Made by a program: the position numbers and the translations under genes. The notes beneath the pieces were generated by a model, which was not told the origin of the DNA, ran no database searches, and was given only the letters and a program-made list of their open reading frames with translations. Below are positions 43,744 through 53,619 of a stretch of DNA of 64,000 bases, piece by piece. The first letter of the stretch is position 1. The number at the start of each line of letters is the position of its first letter. The stretch is taken from contig NZ_JAAJTJ010000003.1 in NCBI RefSeq assembly GCF_011030405.1, positions 1-64,000 of the forward strand, given 5' to 3'. This DNA is from Parapedobacter sp. SGR-10. Lineage in GTDB: Bacteria; Bacteroidota; Bacteroidia; Sphingobacteriales; Sphingobacteriaceae.

Positions 43744-46700
43744 ATGCAAATACAAAAATTACTTTTTACGGTCTTGCTTGTTGGTGCAGTACAGTTTTCA
43801 GGTACGGCTTATACAGGAGTAAAAAAGGAAACGGATGTCAACAAAGCATTACAGACCAACGTCCCAGTATCGGGAAAAGTCGTGGATCAAGCAGGGCAGC
43901 CTTTGGTCGGGGTCGTTGTCACGGAAAAAGGAACGAAGAACATTGCGGTGACCAAGGCAGACGGCGCTTTCGCGATCAAAGTAAAGGACAAAAATGCTGT
44001 ATTGGTGTTTTCCTATGTCGGCTATACCGGTCGTGAGGTGTCCGTGGATGGTGCGGACTTTTCGAGGATAGTCCTTTCACAAAATGTACAAACCTTAGAA
44101 GACGTCGTCGTGATAGGTTATGGTACAGAAAAAAGGGGGGATCTCACGGGTGCTATCAGCAGTATCAAAGCCGAAGATATCGCCAAATCCAACTCGTCTA
44201 CCTTTGCCGAGGCCATACAGGGCAAGATTGCCGGTGTACGGGTCAATATGCAATCGGGCGAACCGGGAGCAGGGATCAATATCGAGATCCGTGGTGCCAG
44301 CTCCATCAATGCGGGCAGTCAACCCTTATACGTCATTGACGGGATACAGATGGATGTCAACGAAAGTGAGGTCGCGACTTCCAACCTTGGAACCAATACC
44401 GCAGGCAATCCCTTGGCTTCCATCAATCCGCAGGACATAGAGACTATCGACGTACTCAAAGATGCGTCGGCCGCGGCCATCTATGGTGCCAGAGGAGCCA
44501 ATGGCGTTATCATCATCACCACCAAATCAGGCAAAGCCGGTAAAACCAGCATCACGGCCAATCTTTCGCACGGTATCGAAGAGATTACCAAAGGTATCGA
44601 TATGATAGGTGGACAGGAATATGCCAACTATCGCTATGAACAGACACCGAACAGCCAAGCCTGGGCGATAGATACCGATAACGACGGCGTGCTGGATTCT
44701 CCCCGGGATGTATCCGACCTGCCGAGCTACAATTGGCAGGACGAGCTGTTCCGTCTGGGATCTATCTCCCGGTTCAACCTGTCTATGCAGGGCGGAAGCG
44801 GCAAGACGACATATACGGCTGCGTTGGGATACGAGGACAAAAATGCTCTGGTCAAAAACAACAATTTTAAGGCCTATTCGGGCCGCGTCAGAATGGATCA
44901 TCAGGCATCCGACAAGATCAAGATCGGTACCAATGTCATCTGGGGAAAGACGATGAGCAGCGGTATGGCCTCTAGTGGTGGCGGTGGAGGATCGTGGTCA
45001 GGGATCATACAGAATATCTATACCTATCGTCCGATACTGATCCACAATCCGAACAACGAGGATGAACCGGTACACCTGATGACAGATATCAACGAGTCTC
45101 ATCGTGAGACAGGATTCAACCGTCTGGTCGGAAATGTCTATATGGAGTATAATATCAAGAAGAACCTAATGCTTCGGGTACAGGGAGGCGGTACCATGAC
45201 CAATTCCAAGCTGACAGAATTTTACAGCAGCAACACCTCCTGGGGGCGTATACCCAACGGTAGAGCGGGATTAAGGCATACACAGACAGATGCCTTTTCA
45301 CAGACCACCACATTGAATTACAATACAAGAATTAAAAAAGGGCATACGCTCCGGGCGATGGGGGGATTTGAGCTGAATACCTATAGGTTTGAAACCTTTT
45401 TTACGAGAGCACAGAATTTTGAGGATCAATCGACGGGCCCCTATGATATGTCCAAGGCCCTCATCACGCAGCCGACGACAACCAGAGTCAATGAAGTCAA
45501 CCGTATGTCCTTTTTTGGGCGGTTGAACTATAATATCAAGGATCGGTATTTATTTACCAGCACGTTGCGTGCCGATGGTTCGTCCAATTTCGGACGGGGC
45601 AGCCGTTTCGGATATTTCCCCTCGGCGGCATTTGCCTGGCGGGTACTCAACGAACGGTTTATGAAACAACAGGATATATTTTCCGATCTTCGCTTGCGCC
45701 TGAGCTACGGGATGACAGGTAATGACCGTATCACACCATATTCCAGTCTGCCGGAACTATCTCCGCTCTACTATGCCAGCAACGGGAACCTGATCTATGC
45801 CACAGCACCTACCCGTGGCGAAAATAAAAACCTCAGATGGGAGGCAACCGAACAGTATAATCTTGGGTTGGATGTAGCTATCCTAAAAGGCCGGGTCTCC
45901 CTTACTGCTGAAGCCTACAGCAAAATGACAAACGGCATGTTGTTGAATGCCGAGATTCAAGGGCAGACCGGTTATGTACGGCAGTGGCAGAACATCGGAG
46001 ACATGGAAAACAAAGGGTTGGAATTTACCTTGAATACCATAAACGTGGAAAAAAAGGGATTCAAATGGAATACCGCTTTCAACATCTATTTCAACAGGAA
46101 CAAAGTGGCTAGCCTGGGCGGTACGGCCGATATTCCGGTAACATTTGGAGATGGTTATCTGACAGATGTCGGTATCGTGCGTGAAGGACATTCTTTGGGT
46201 ACAGCCTATGGCTATGTGTGGGACGGTATCTACCAGATTGATGATTTTACTTGGCAAAATGATAGCGATCCGAGTATTCCGCACAATAACCGGGATTATG
46301 TGCTGAAAGATGGCATACCTTTCTTGTCCGGTACGGCTACGATTCCGGGGGTATTCAAGTACAAGGATCTGGACGGCAACAACGAGATCAATGCACAAGA
46401 CCGTCGGATCATCAGCAACAGCAATCCTAAATTTGCAGGTGGAATTACCAATGAGTTCAGTTACCGCAATTTTTCGCTCCATGTATTCTTGGAAGGGGTG
46501 TACGGCAATGATATATTCAATGCCTTCCCGACCCGCGTAGAGTCCGGACAAGGGTCGGAGGCTTCTAACCTCACAAGGGCGTATTGGGAAAACCGTTGGA
46601 CACCGGACAATCCATCAAACCGTTATGCATCTATTTCGAGGAGCAATACGGATCAGTATGCTTCTACGTATTACGTGGAGGATGGCTCTTATTTGCGTTT

Positions 46701-46923
46701 GCGTACGCTTTCGCTTGCGTACCGTTTTCAGCCCAAGGTGCTGAAAGCGATAGGAGCCTCTAGCCTCCGTGTCGAGGCTTCCGTGGACAATATGCATGTA
46801 TGGACAAATTACAGTGGTTTGGATCCCGATGTGCGTTCTTCGAACAAGCTGTTGCCGGGATACGACCGTCTGGCCTATCCCAGACCACGTACCTATATGT
46901 TTGGTATCAATATGACTTTCTAA
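43744..46923 (+). CDS. SusC/RagA-type TonB-dependent glycan transporter (2)
   Basis: A 1059-residue outer-membrane protein. After the signal peptide and about 35 extra residues comes the CarboxypepD_reg-like domain (VSGKVVDQAGQPLVGVVV, about residues 40-110). The plug begins EDVVVIGYGTEKRGDLTGAIS, and the barrel ends FGINMTF with the terminal Phe. The N-terminal lead before the first domain is longer than in the operon 1 homologue, but there is no STN domain. It works with the SusD 18 nt downstream to import a second oligosaccharide class, presumably related to that of operon 1 because the two operons carry paralogous sulfatases, LTxxQ and FISUMP genes. Confidence 0.95.
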   Translation: MQIQKLLFTVLLVGAVQFSGTAYTGVKKETDVNKALQTNVPVSGKVVDQAGQPLVGVVVTEKGTKNIAVTKADGAFAIKVKDKNAVLVFSYVGYTGREVSVDGADFSRIVLSQNVQTLEDVVVIGYGTEKRGDLTGAISSIKAEDIAKSNSSTFAEAIQGKIAGVRVNMQSGEPGAGINIEIRGASSINAGSQPLYVIDGIQMDVNESEVATSNLGTNTAGNPLASINPQDIETIDVLKDASAAAIYGARGANGVIIITTKSGKAGKTSITANLSHGIEEITKGIDMIGGQEYANYRYEQTPNSQAWAIDTDNDGVLDSPRDVSDLPSYNWQDELFRLGSISRFNLSMQGGSGKTTYTAALGYEDKNALVKNNNFKAYSGRVRMDHQASDKIKIGTNVIWGKTMSSGMASSGGGGGSWSGIIQNIYTYRPILIHNPNNEDEPVHLMTDINESHRETGFNRLVGNVYMEYNIKKNLMLRVQGGGTMTNSKLTEFYSSNTSWGRIPNGRAGLRHTQTDAFSQTTTLNYNTRIKKGHTLRAMGGFELNTYRFETFFTRAQNFEDQSTGPYDMSKALITQPTTTRVNEVNRMSFFGRLNYNIKDRYLFTSTLRADGSSNFGRGSRFGYFPSAAFAWRVLNERFMKQQDIFSDLRLRLSYGMTGNDRITPYSSLPELSPLYYASNGNLIYATAPTRGENKNLRWEATEQYNLGLDVAILKGRVSLTAEAYSKMTNGMLLNAEIQGQTGYVRQWQNIGDMENKGLEFTLNTINVEKKGFKWNTAFNIYFNRNKVASLGGTADIPVTFGDGYLTDVGIVREGHSLGTAYGYVWDGIYQIDDFTWQNDSDPSIPHNNRDYVLKDGIPFLSGTATIPGVFKYKDLDGNNEINAQDRRIISNSNPKFAGGITNEFSYRNFSLHVFLEGVYGNDIFNAFPTRVESGQGSEASNLTRAYWENRWTPDNPSNRYASISRSNTDQYASTYYVEDGSYLRLRTLSLAYRFQPKVLKAIGASSLRVEASVDNMHVWTNYSGLDPDVRSSNKLLPGYDRLAYPRPRTYMFGINMTF

Positions 46924-46941
46924 TATTCAAATCAGAAGATA

Positions 46942-48603
46942 ATGAGAACGATAAAAAAATATGTATACATCCTGTTGCCGCTTGTGACGATATTCGGCTC
47001 CTGCGAAGATATTGGATTTTTGGACAAAGAACCACTTTCGACCGGTTCGCCAGACAACTATTATAAATCAGTGAAAGAGTTTGAAACTGCCTTGATGGGG
47101 TGCTATGATGCCATCAATATGTCGGGTCTTCCCGGCCGAAACGTGGCCATGGGTACCTATATGTACGGCCTGCAATATATGCTGAGTGCAGGTACAGATG
47201 AGTTGATCATAGGCCCCTCTGCTCCCGCCGGTGAAGGACGTAACCAATATGGTATAGCCAACTATAACACCAACAGTAAAGGGATTTCGGATCTTTGGCT
47301 GGCTTACTATGCAGGCATTATGCGCTGTAATGTGCTGTTGGACAAAGCGGTCGAATTTGACGTGTCAGGTGAGCAGGGACAAGCGCAGATGACACAGATC
47401 CTGGCAGAAGCAAGGTTTCTGCGGGCGTTCTTCTATTACCATTTGGCTTCTTTGTTTGGTGGAGTACCGCTCAATACTTCTTCTTCGGTCGATCCGCTCG
47501 CACCACGTGCTAGCTTGGAGACCATCTATACCGAGCTGATCATTCCGGACCTGCTGTTTGCCAAGGACAATCTTTTGCCTACAGCTCCCTTTGCCGGAAG
47601 AGCTAGTGCATGGACAGCCAAGGGCTATCTCGGGGTCATCTACAATTATCTGGCGGCCTGCAAACGCTATGCAGCAGGGGAGAGCCTGAATTTCCCACTC
47701 AACAGTTTCCAATGGGTAGATGCAGGGCAGATGAGTTCGGAGGCCAAGGATATATTGCAGGATGTGGTAGAGAATAGCCCTTATCGGTTGATAACGCGTT
47801 ATGATTACCTGTTTAGGGAGACTACCAAATCTTCTCAGCAGGAAGAATGCCTGTTTACGGCAGAGTATGCATTGGTCAATGGAGGCGATGTCTTTCCCGA
47901 TATCAACTACCTGTTTTGTCCAAGCGGCAATGTGCAGAATGTCGGGGGATCATGGGGAGGGTACCGGCCTACCATCGAATTTGCCAAGCTGTACAATAGG
48001 AATATAGATATCCGCTATGCGCACAACATAACTGCGCCGTACACTACCAATATCGAAAAAATAGATAATGTGGATTACTTTGTGCCCGGAGCAAGTAGCG
48101 GTCCCGAGTTCTTGAACAACCAGACCGGCAAGTACCGGCACATGGCACCGTACGAAAAAACTATCCGTGTCAATGGTTCGGCGATTTCCGTGCCGCTACT
48201 TCGGTTTGCGGATATACTCTTACAGTATGCCGAGGCACTCTATTTTACAGGCGATGAGCCCTTGGCAAGGTCATATTTTGAGCCGGTGCGCGAACGCGTT
48301 ACCTCCGGTAGCAATTCGGTAGACGATCTGACGGCGGAGTATAACAGAGGGGATTTTATTGTCGAACTGCTCGAGGAGCGTAGCCGTGAGCTGTGCTATG
48401 AAAGCAAGAGAAGGATAGATCTTTTTCGTTTCAATAAGCTCAACGATGCTATCCAAGCGTTGGAAAAGAAGGATACAGGACCGAATACCAGGGTGCGTGA
48501 TTTGCAGACCAATTGGAAGCCTTATAAGATATGGTTCCCCATTCCGCTACGGGAAACAGGACTTAACCCCAATCTGGCAAACAATCAGAATCCGGGATAT
48601 TGA
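46942..48603 (+). CDS. SusD/RagB-type glycan-binding lipoprotein (2)
   Basis: A 553-residue surface lipoprotein (lipobox IFGSC) starting CEDIGFLDKEPLSTGSPDNYY, the SusD signature. TPR-type helices contain ILAEARFLRAFFYYHLASLFGGVPL; the C-terminus has ELLEERSRELCYESKRRIDLFRF and IPLRETGLNPNLANNQNPGY. It covers the SusC encoded directly upstream. Similarity with the operon 1 SusD appears limited to family motifs, so the two pairs probably bind different ligands. Confidence 0.95.
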   Translation: MRTIKKYVYILLPLVTIFGSCEDIGFLDKEPLSTGSPDNYYKSVKEFETALMGCYDAINMSGLPGRNVAMGTYMYGLQYMLSAGTDELIIGPSAPAGEGRNQYGIANYNTNSKGISDLWLAYYAGIMRCNVLLDKAVEFDVSGEQGQAQMTQILAEARFLRAFFYYHLASLFGGVPLNTSSSVDPLAPRASLETIYTELIIPDLLFAKDNLLPTAPFAGRASAWTAKGYLGVIYNYLAACKRYAAGESLNFPLNSFQWVDAGQMSSEAKDILQDVVENSPYRLITRYDYLFRETTKSSQQEECLFTAEYALVNGGDVFPDINYLFCPSGNVQNVGGSWGGYRPTIEFAKLYNRNIDIRYAHNITAPYTTNIEKIDNVDYFVPGASSGPEFLNNQTGKYRHMAPYEKTIRVNGSAISVPLLRFADILLQYAEALYFTGDEPLARSYFEPVRERVTSGSNSVDDLTAEYNRGDFIVELLEERSRELCYESKRRIDLFRFNKLNDAIQALEKKDTGPNTRVRDLQTNWKPYKIWFPIPLRETGLNPNLANNQNPGY

Positions 48604-48614
48604 TTTTCTAAAAA

Positions 48615-50051
48615 ATGAATAGGGATATGATAAAAATAAAATATTATTTTTTCAGCGTTATACTGATTATGGCGAGCAAGTTTGGCATTACACAAACCGA
48701 ACCCTTGTCTAAAAATCCAAATATCATTATCATTTTAACAGATGATCAAGGCTATAATGATGTGGGCTTCAATGGCTGTGAAGACATTCCTACCCCCAAT
48801 ATTGACCGTATCGCCAAGGAAGGTGTAAAATTTACCAATGGTTATGTTACGTACGCCGTGTGTGGTCCAAGTCGGGCAGGCTTAATGACTGGTCGTTATC
48901 AAGACCAGTTTGGATTTAGCCGTAATCCTATATTTTCGCCTCAAGACCCGGAAATGGGCTTGCCTTTAAGTGAACAGACATTGGCAGATATTGTGAAAAG
49001 TGCCGGTTATAAAACGATGGGAGTGGGTAAGTGGCATTTAGGAGCACATGCTGGTCTTCATCCGAACGTCCGTGGTTTTGACGAGTTTTTTGGCTTCTTG
49101 GGTGGTGGACATCGTTATTTTCCAGAAGAATGGACGATTGAACATGAAAGTGAGGCTAAAGGGGAAGGAGGAAGTTATAGAACGAAAATACAGCGTAATG
49201 GGAAGCCTGTAGAGGAACGAGAATATTTAACTGATGCGCTCTCACGGGAAGCAGTTTCTTTTGTTAAGCAAAATGCAGGACATCCATTTTTTTTGTATCT
49301 CGCTTATAATGCTCCGCATACTCCCTTGCAAGCGACAGAAAAGTATCTTAGCCGTTTTCATCACATTGCAGACAAAAAAAGACGAACTTACGCAGCTATG
49401 GTTAGTGCCGTGGATGACGGCGTAGGATTGTTGTTGCAACAGTTGGAGAAATCTGGCATAAGTAACAATACAATTGTATTTTTCTTATCAGATAATGGTG
49501 GGCCGGAGCAGGACAATGCATCGGACAACGGTGTCTTACGAGCAGGGAAATCGAGTTTTTATGAAGGAGGGATCCATGTGCCTTTTGCCATGCGCTGGCC
49601 GGATAAAATCAAAGCAGGTCAGGTCTGTGAAACGCCTGTTATCTCGCTAGATATTGCTGCGACTATAGTGGCAAATATAAGAGATCGGGTTACGGTAAAG
49701 AATGAGCTTCATGGTATAGATGTTATGCCGATAGTGAACGGAACTGTAAAAAATACGCCAAAGAGGACATTGTTTTGGCGCAGATACGATACACAGGAAC
49801 ATATTGCCCGTCAAGGGAATGGTCCTTTCAAGGTTTTGCTAAAAACCAACAAAAAGGAACTGTATAATGTAAATGAAGATATCAGTGAAACACGGAATTT
49901 ATTCGAAGAGAACCAGCATAAGACAGTACGCGAATTTCTAGTAAAAGAGCTTGAAGAATGGAAAATGAAGCTGAAAGAACCCGCATTCCTGGGACTGGTC
50001 AAGGAGCAGATGGATGAATATTGGAAACAGCGGAATAAGAGAACTCCATGA
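48615..50051 (+). CDS. S1 family sulfatase (3)
   Basis: A 478-residue secreted sulfatase and close paralogue of the enzyme at 23190; both contain VCGPSRAGL, DPEMGLP, GGHRYFP and a LYLAYNAPHTPLQATEKYL segment. Metal site ILTDDQG; formylglycine Cys83 in CGPSR; GKWHLGAH; FLSDNGG. Codon usage looks more A/T-rich than in its paralogue, judged by eye. It begins 11 nt after SusD. Same inferred sulfatase activity; which sulfate position it removes cannot be seen. Confidence 0.93.
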   Translation: MNRDMIKIKYYFFSVILIMASKFGITQTEPLSKNPNIIIILTDDQGYNDVGFNGCEDIPTPNIDRIAKEGVKFTNGYVTYAVCGPSRAGLMTGRYQDQFGFSRNPIFSPQDPEMGLPLSEQTLADIVKSAGYKTMGVGKWHLGAHAGLHPNVRGFDEFFGFLGGGHRYFPEEWTIEHESEAKGEGGSYRTKIQRNGKPVEEREYLTDALSREAVSFVKQNAGHPFFLYLAYNAPHTPLQATEKYLSRFHHIADKKRRTYAAMVSAVDDGVGLLLQQLEKSGISNNTIVFFLSDNGGPEQDNASDNGVLRAGKSSFYEGGIHVPFAMRWPDKIKAGQVCETPVISLDIAATIVANIRDRVTVKNELHGIDVMPIVNGTVKNTPKRTLFWRRYDTQEHIARQGNGPFKVLLKTNKKELYNVNEDISETRNLFEENQHKTVREFLVKELEEWKMKLKEPAFLGLVKEQMDEYWKQRNKRTP

Positions 50052-50122
50052 GCACACCGAGAATATTGTCGTTATAAATGATCAGTGAGTAAATAATAAA
50101 AAAACTAAAACATCAATGTATT

Positions 50123-50791
50123 ATGAAAACAGTAAATATTAAAAACAGCAGCTTCTGTATGATGATAGTTGTCCTTTTGTGTAGCCTCGGCTTTGCGGTG
50201 CAGGCGCAGGAATCTAATTGGGCAAAACAACGTTCGCAACAGTTGAAAAATCAATTGGGGCTGACAGAAGAACAAGCCAATCAGATCTATGAAGCATTGG
50301 CTACAGGAGAACGAAAAAAGAAAGAGATCCGGGAAAATACAGGCGGAGATAAACCAAAGATGACAGTTTGGCAAGTCGACAAAGAACAAAACGATAAGAT
50401 TGCTTCCATTCTAACCGCCGAACAGAATGAAAAATTAAAGCAACTGCGAGAGCAGGCAAACAACAAAAGTCAAGTTAAGGCTCAGGAAGCACAGCAGGCC
50501 GCGGCCTCTTCGGGAGCGGTGCCGTATCATAAATGGTCAGATAAGTATTCAAAGCGTCTGAAAAAAGAACTGGATCTCACGGAGGGGCAGACCCAGCAGC
50601 TCTATACGTTGCTCGCTACCTTATCGCTAAAAAGGAAAGAGGTTAAAGAAACCCAAGAAGGAGACGATCAGAAGAAAGCCCTGTGGCGGAGGCGGATCAA
50701 CAAGGAGCAGAGAGACGGTATAGCAGCTATTCTTACACCGGCACAGCGTGAAAAATTAAAGGAATTTCAGGCACAACAAAGGAATAAATAG
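50123..50791 (+). CDS. Periplasmic LTxxQ-module protein, two modules (operon 3)
   Basis: A 222-residue secreted protein (signal ends near VQAQ). Module 1 contains QLGLTEEQANQIYEAL, KKEIRENTGGD and ILTAEQNEKLKQL. Module 2 contains ELDLTEGQTQQLYTLL, KEVKETQEGDDQKKALW and ILTPAQREKLKEF. The architecture equals the protein at 28323, although the sequence is more divergent. Strongly basic and helical. Recurrence in both enzyme operons suggests a real part of the degradation machinery; its role is unknown. Confidence 0.7.
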   Translation: MKTVNIKNSSFCMMIVVLLCSLGFAVQAQESNWAKQRSQQLKNQLGLTEEQANQIYEALATGERKKKEIRENTGGDKPKMTVWQVDKEQNDKIASILTAEQNEKLKQLREQANNKSQVKAQEAQQAAASSGAVPYHKWSDKYSKRLKKELDLTEGQTQQLYTLLATLSLKRKEVKETQEGDDQKKALWRRRINKEQRDGIAAILTPAQREKLKEFQAQQRNK

Positions 50792-50846
50792 TAAGGTCAG
50801 ATGATTTTTTCTAAGAACCAACATAATGAATACTTAAATATAAAAC

Positions 50847-52409
50847 ATGAAAAGACACCATTTACTTTTAGGATTTTTATCATGTTTGATACTGATCCTA
50901 GCCGCCTGTAGAAAAGACAACAGGGATATCAAACTAGAAGTAAAGAATTCCAATGGACTGGATCTTAATTTTAGTTTTGAAGAGAAGCCTGCTCCGGGCA
51001 CGCAATTGATTGCCCATCTCTACTACGCGGAGGAGGAAAATGAACCGTTTCTTGATAGAGAACCGGACAAAGTGCTCAAGCATACTCTTACCGCAAAAGA
51101 AATCGCAGAAGGATTGACCTTGACTTTTGAAGGTAAGATCACATCCCCCTTTGCGTATGCCATCGCTTTTGCAGATGTGGACGACGATAGTAAACTGAGC
51201 GAAGGAGATATTGCCGTGGCTTACGGAGGAGGGGAGTCACTGAATGTCTGGGAAGTCATGAGAAAGGTGGCAACGGCTGAAAGTGTCAGCCATCGCAAGT
51301 TTTTGACCATGATCATGGATCGGCTGTACTCCACACAGCGGCCACCATTGGAGATGCTCATCACCTTTCCGGCTCCGCCATTGGCCGGAGCACAGCTGGA
51401 GGTCGGTCTATACTATGCCGGGACAGAGGATGAACCGGTGACAGGCCGTACGCCCGACATTATACGCCAGCATACGCTGACCCAATCGGAGATTGACAAC
51501 GGGCTGACGCTGGTCTTTGAAAACCTCGAGGATGTACCGTATCTCTTTGCAAGAGCCTATGTAGATATCGATGGCGGTGGCGACTTGAACCATGGGGATA
51601 TTGCGATGTTCTACGGAGGCGCATCCATCAACGATGTGCTGCAAAATAGAGCATTGCCCCAAAATATCGGACCACTTGCGAATGTCGATATGGCCCTGTC
51701 CGTATGGCATGCCGACGAGGTCGGTCCACCTGTAGACATTGACGGCAACGAGTACGCTATTGTCACGATCGGTAACCAGGAGTGGATGACCGAAAACCTC
51801 AAAGTGACCCATTACCGTACAGGAGCACCGATCCCGACCGGATTTACCGATTCGGATTGGGCAGGTTTGACGTCCGGGGCATATGCGGTGTATTCTACCC
51901 CGGTGACAGGTTCTGCGGCATTTCCGGTCACTGTAGCCACAGAGGCGGAGATGGTTGCTCGGTTTGGCCGCTTGTACAATGGCTATACGGTATTGGATCC
52001 AAGGGGTGTAGCGCCTGTAGGTTGGCGTGTGCCTACCGACGAGGATTTTAAGGAACTGGAACGCTTCCTGGGTATGCCGGAAGCAGACCTTGAGATATCA
52101 GGAGAGAGTACGGCAAGAGGTGCTACCCAGGATGTTGCGGTTAAATTGCGTAGCGCAGTTTGGACATCCGCGCCGGTCGGAACCGACGATTATGGATTTG
52201 GCGCCGCACCGGTTGGAAGAAGACATATTACCGGAGCGTTCGAGAAGTTCGGAGCTTGGGAAGGGCATTATATGTGGACGAGTACCCAAAATAACCCGAC
52301 ATCTATTTATATGACTGCAAGAGTCATACGGGCGAAACCTATCAACAGGTATAGTCCCGATTTAAGATCGGGATTTAGCATACGCTGCGTAAGGGATAAA
52401 CAACAATAG
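50847..52409 (+). CDS. Surface lipoprotein with duplicated N-domain and FISUMP domain (2)
   Basis: A 520-residue lipoprotein (lipobox ILAAC), paralogue of the protein at 18468. The two N-terminal repeats carry LYYAEEENEPF and LYYAGTEDEPV, with DVDDDSKLSEGDIA and DIDGGGDLNHGDIA loops that resemble calcium-binding EF-hand/dockerin loops. The FISUMP domain starts DIDGNEYAIVTIGNQEWMTENL and ends GFSIRCVRD. Likely outer-surface; a glycan-binding role is inferred from the matched position in both SusCD operons, not shown by any known binding motif. Confidence 0.83.
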   Translation: MKRHHLLLGFLSCLILILAACRKDNRDIKLEVKNSNGLDLNFSFEEKPAPGTQLIAHLYYAEEENEPFLDREPDKVLKHTLTAKEIAEGLTLTFEGKITSPFAYAIAFADVDDDSKLSEGDIAVAYGGGESLNVWEVMRKVATAESVSHRKFLTMIMDRLYSTQRPPLEMLITFPAPPLAGAQLEVGLYYAGTEDEPVTGRTPDIIRQHTLTQSEIDNGLTLVFENLEDVPYLFARAYVDIDGGGDLNHGDIAMFYGGASINDVLQNRALPQNIGPLANVDMALSVWHADEVGPPVDIDGNEYAIVTIGNQEWMTENLKVTHYRTGAPIPTGFTDSDWAGLTSGAYAVYSTPVTGSAAFPVTVATEAEMVARFGRLYNGYTVLDPRGVAPVGWRVPTDEDFKELERFLGMPEADLEISGESTARGATQDVAVKLRSAVWTSAPVGTDDYGFGAAPVGRRHITGAFEKFGAWEGHYMWTSTQNNPTSIYMTARVIRAKPINRYSPDLRSGFSIRCVRDKQQ

Positions 52410-52432
52410 ATGAAAAGCATTAAATTGCAGTG

Positions 52433-53617
52433 ATGAAACAGGTGTTTTTATACAGCATACTTATGCTGCTGTTCAGCGCAGGGGGATTGCAGGGGTGTTC
52501 GGACACACCGGACACCCTTCCCGACCCGGGTGATCCCGACCGCAAGGAAGAATTGACTTCTATCTTTCCTATACACGGTATATGTCGGCAGAATCTGCAA
52601 TGGGTGAACAACAGTAAAACCGTTGAGATCGCAAATAATATAGTCAAGAGTGATATTCCGGTCGTACGGATAAACGGGGTGAAGGAAGACGGCAGTATAG
52701 ACCAGGTCATCCACAGTATCAATATCTTTGCGGATAGAGGGGTCAAAGTGCTGTTGATACAGCCTATGTGGATGGAGATGTTTCCACTGGGGTATCAAAA
52801 AGTGCCGGGGCCCAATTTTAAGCTCTATCGGATGGCAGATATTGATCTCGTTCGGTTCCGTAGCTATATGAACGAGTTGTTGAAACAGATAGCACTGCGT
52901 ACATCTAAAGATGCCTTGATTGGGTTAGAGCTCTTCAACGAAGCCAATTGGGGGGATTTCAACGGTGACCTGCAACCAAACGCGGCAGGAAAAGGGGAGG
53001 TGTTTAGATTGGATACACCGCTGGACCTTCCTTCTTTTCAACCTATCTATGCCGGTATTGGTAAGTATGGCAAATGTCTGGCAATCACAAAGGAGCTGAT
53101 GGATACCCATTTTGCCGATAGGAATGTCAAGTTGGTGACCACCGGTATGGTCAGCGGAGGTGAGCGAAACAACTACAGCTGGTCGATCAATAGAGGTATT
53201 TCGGTCATAGCGACTAATATGTTCATGACCCTGCTGCAAGGTAAACATCCTGATCAGTCTGATAAAAAGAATTACCTTCGGTTTGCCGATGGCATAGGTT
53301 TACATGCCTATCCGCCATTGGTGGATGATATGGAACATGACCTTCGTACCTATTACTTTAACCCGATCAATGCGGTATTGGAGCAACCGTTGCCGTATTG
53401 GATGACCGAATGGGGATTTGCAAGGCCGCAGTTCGAAAACAACGGAGGCGAAGCACGAAGATTGCAATACTTTCACAGCTTTATTGAGGCAATAGAGACT
53501 ATCGGCAATACGGATATGACGGCCTTGTACGAGTTTGATGCGACCAATAATCACAATATCTGGGAAAATGGAGCCCTGCTCGAAAGTGGAACAATCTTTC
53601 AATACATAAATAATTAG
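52433..53617 (+). CDS. Clan GH-A glycoside hydrolase lipoprotein, family uncertain
   Basis: A 394-residue lipoprotein (lipobox GLQGC); ATG 52433 is used, GTG 52430 is in frame. The fold looks like a TIM barrel: RINGVKEDGSIDQVI, then acid/base Glu170 in ELFNEANW, then GLHAYPP, then nucleophile Glu326 in YWMTEWGFA. The Asn-Glu pair and the late Glu are the clan GH-A pattern (GH5, GH39, GH53, GH86 and others). It is short and without extra modules. It could be an endo-beta-galactanase or mannanase type; I cannot place the family. Its stop is two bases before the next sulfatase start, so the two are coupled. Confidence 0.75.
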   Translation: MKQVFLYSILMLLFSAGGLQGCSDTPDTLPDPGDPDRKEELTSIFPIHGICRQNLQWVNNSKTVEIANNIVKSDIPVVRINGVKEDGSIDQVIHSINIFADRGVKVLLIQPMWMEMFPLGYQKVPGPNFKLYRMADIDLVRFRSYMNELLKQIALRTSKDALIGLELFNEANWGDFNGDLQPNAAGKGEVFRLDTPLDLPSFQPIYAGIGKYGKCLAITKELMDTHFADRNVKLVTTGMVSGGERNNYSWSINRGISVIATNMFMTLLQGKHPDQSDKKNYLRFADGIGLHAYPPLVDDMEHDLRTYYFNPINAVLEQPLPYWMTEWGFARPQFENNGGEARRLQYFHSFIEAIETIGNTDMTALYEFDATNNHNIWENGALLESGTIFQYINN

Positions 53618-53619
53618 GT

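Noticed and set aside
45883-46551. A 222-residue open frame on the minus strand inside the second SusC gene
   Set aside because: It is fully antisense to a confident gene, has no signal or domain pattern, and is an expected shadow of coding bias.
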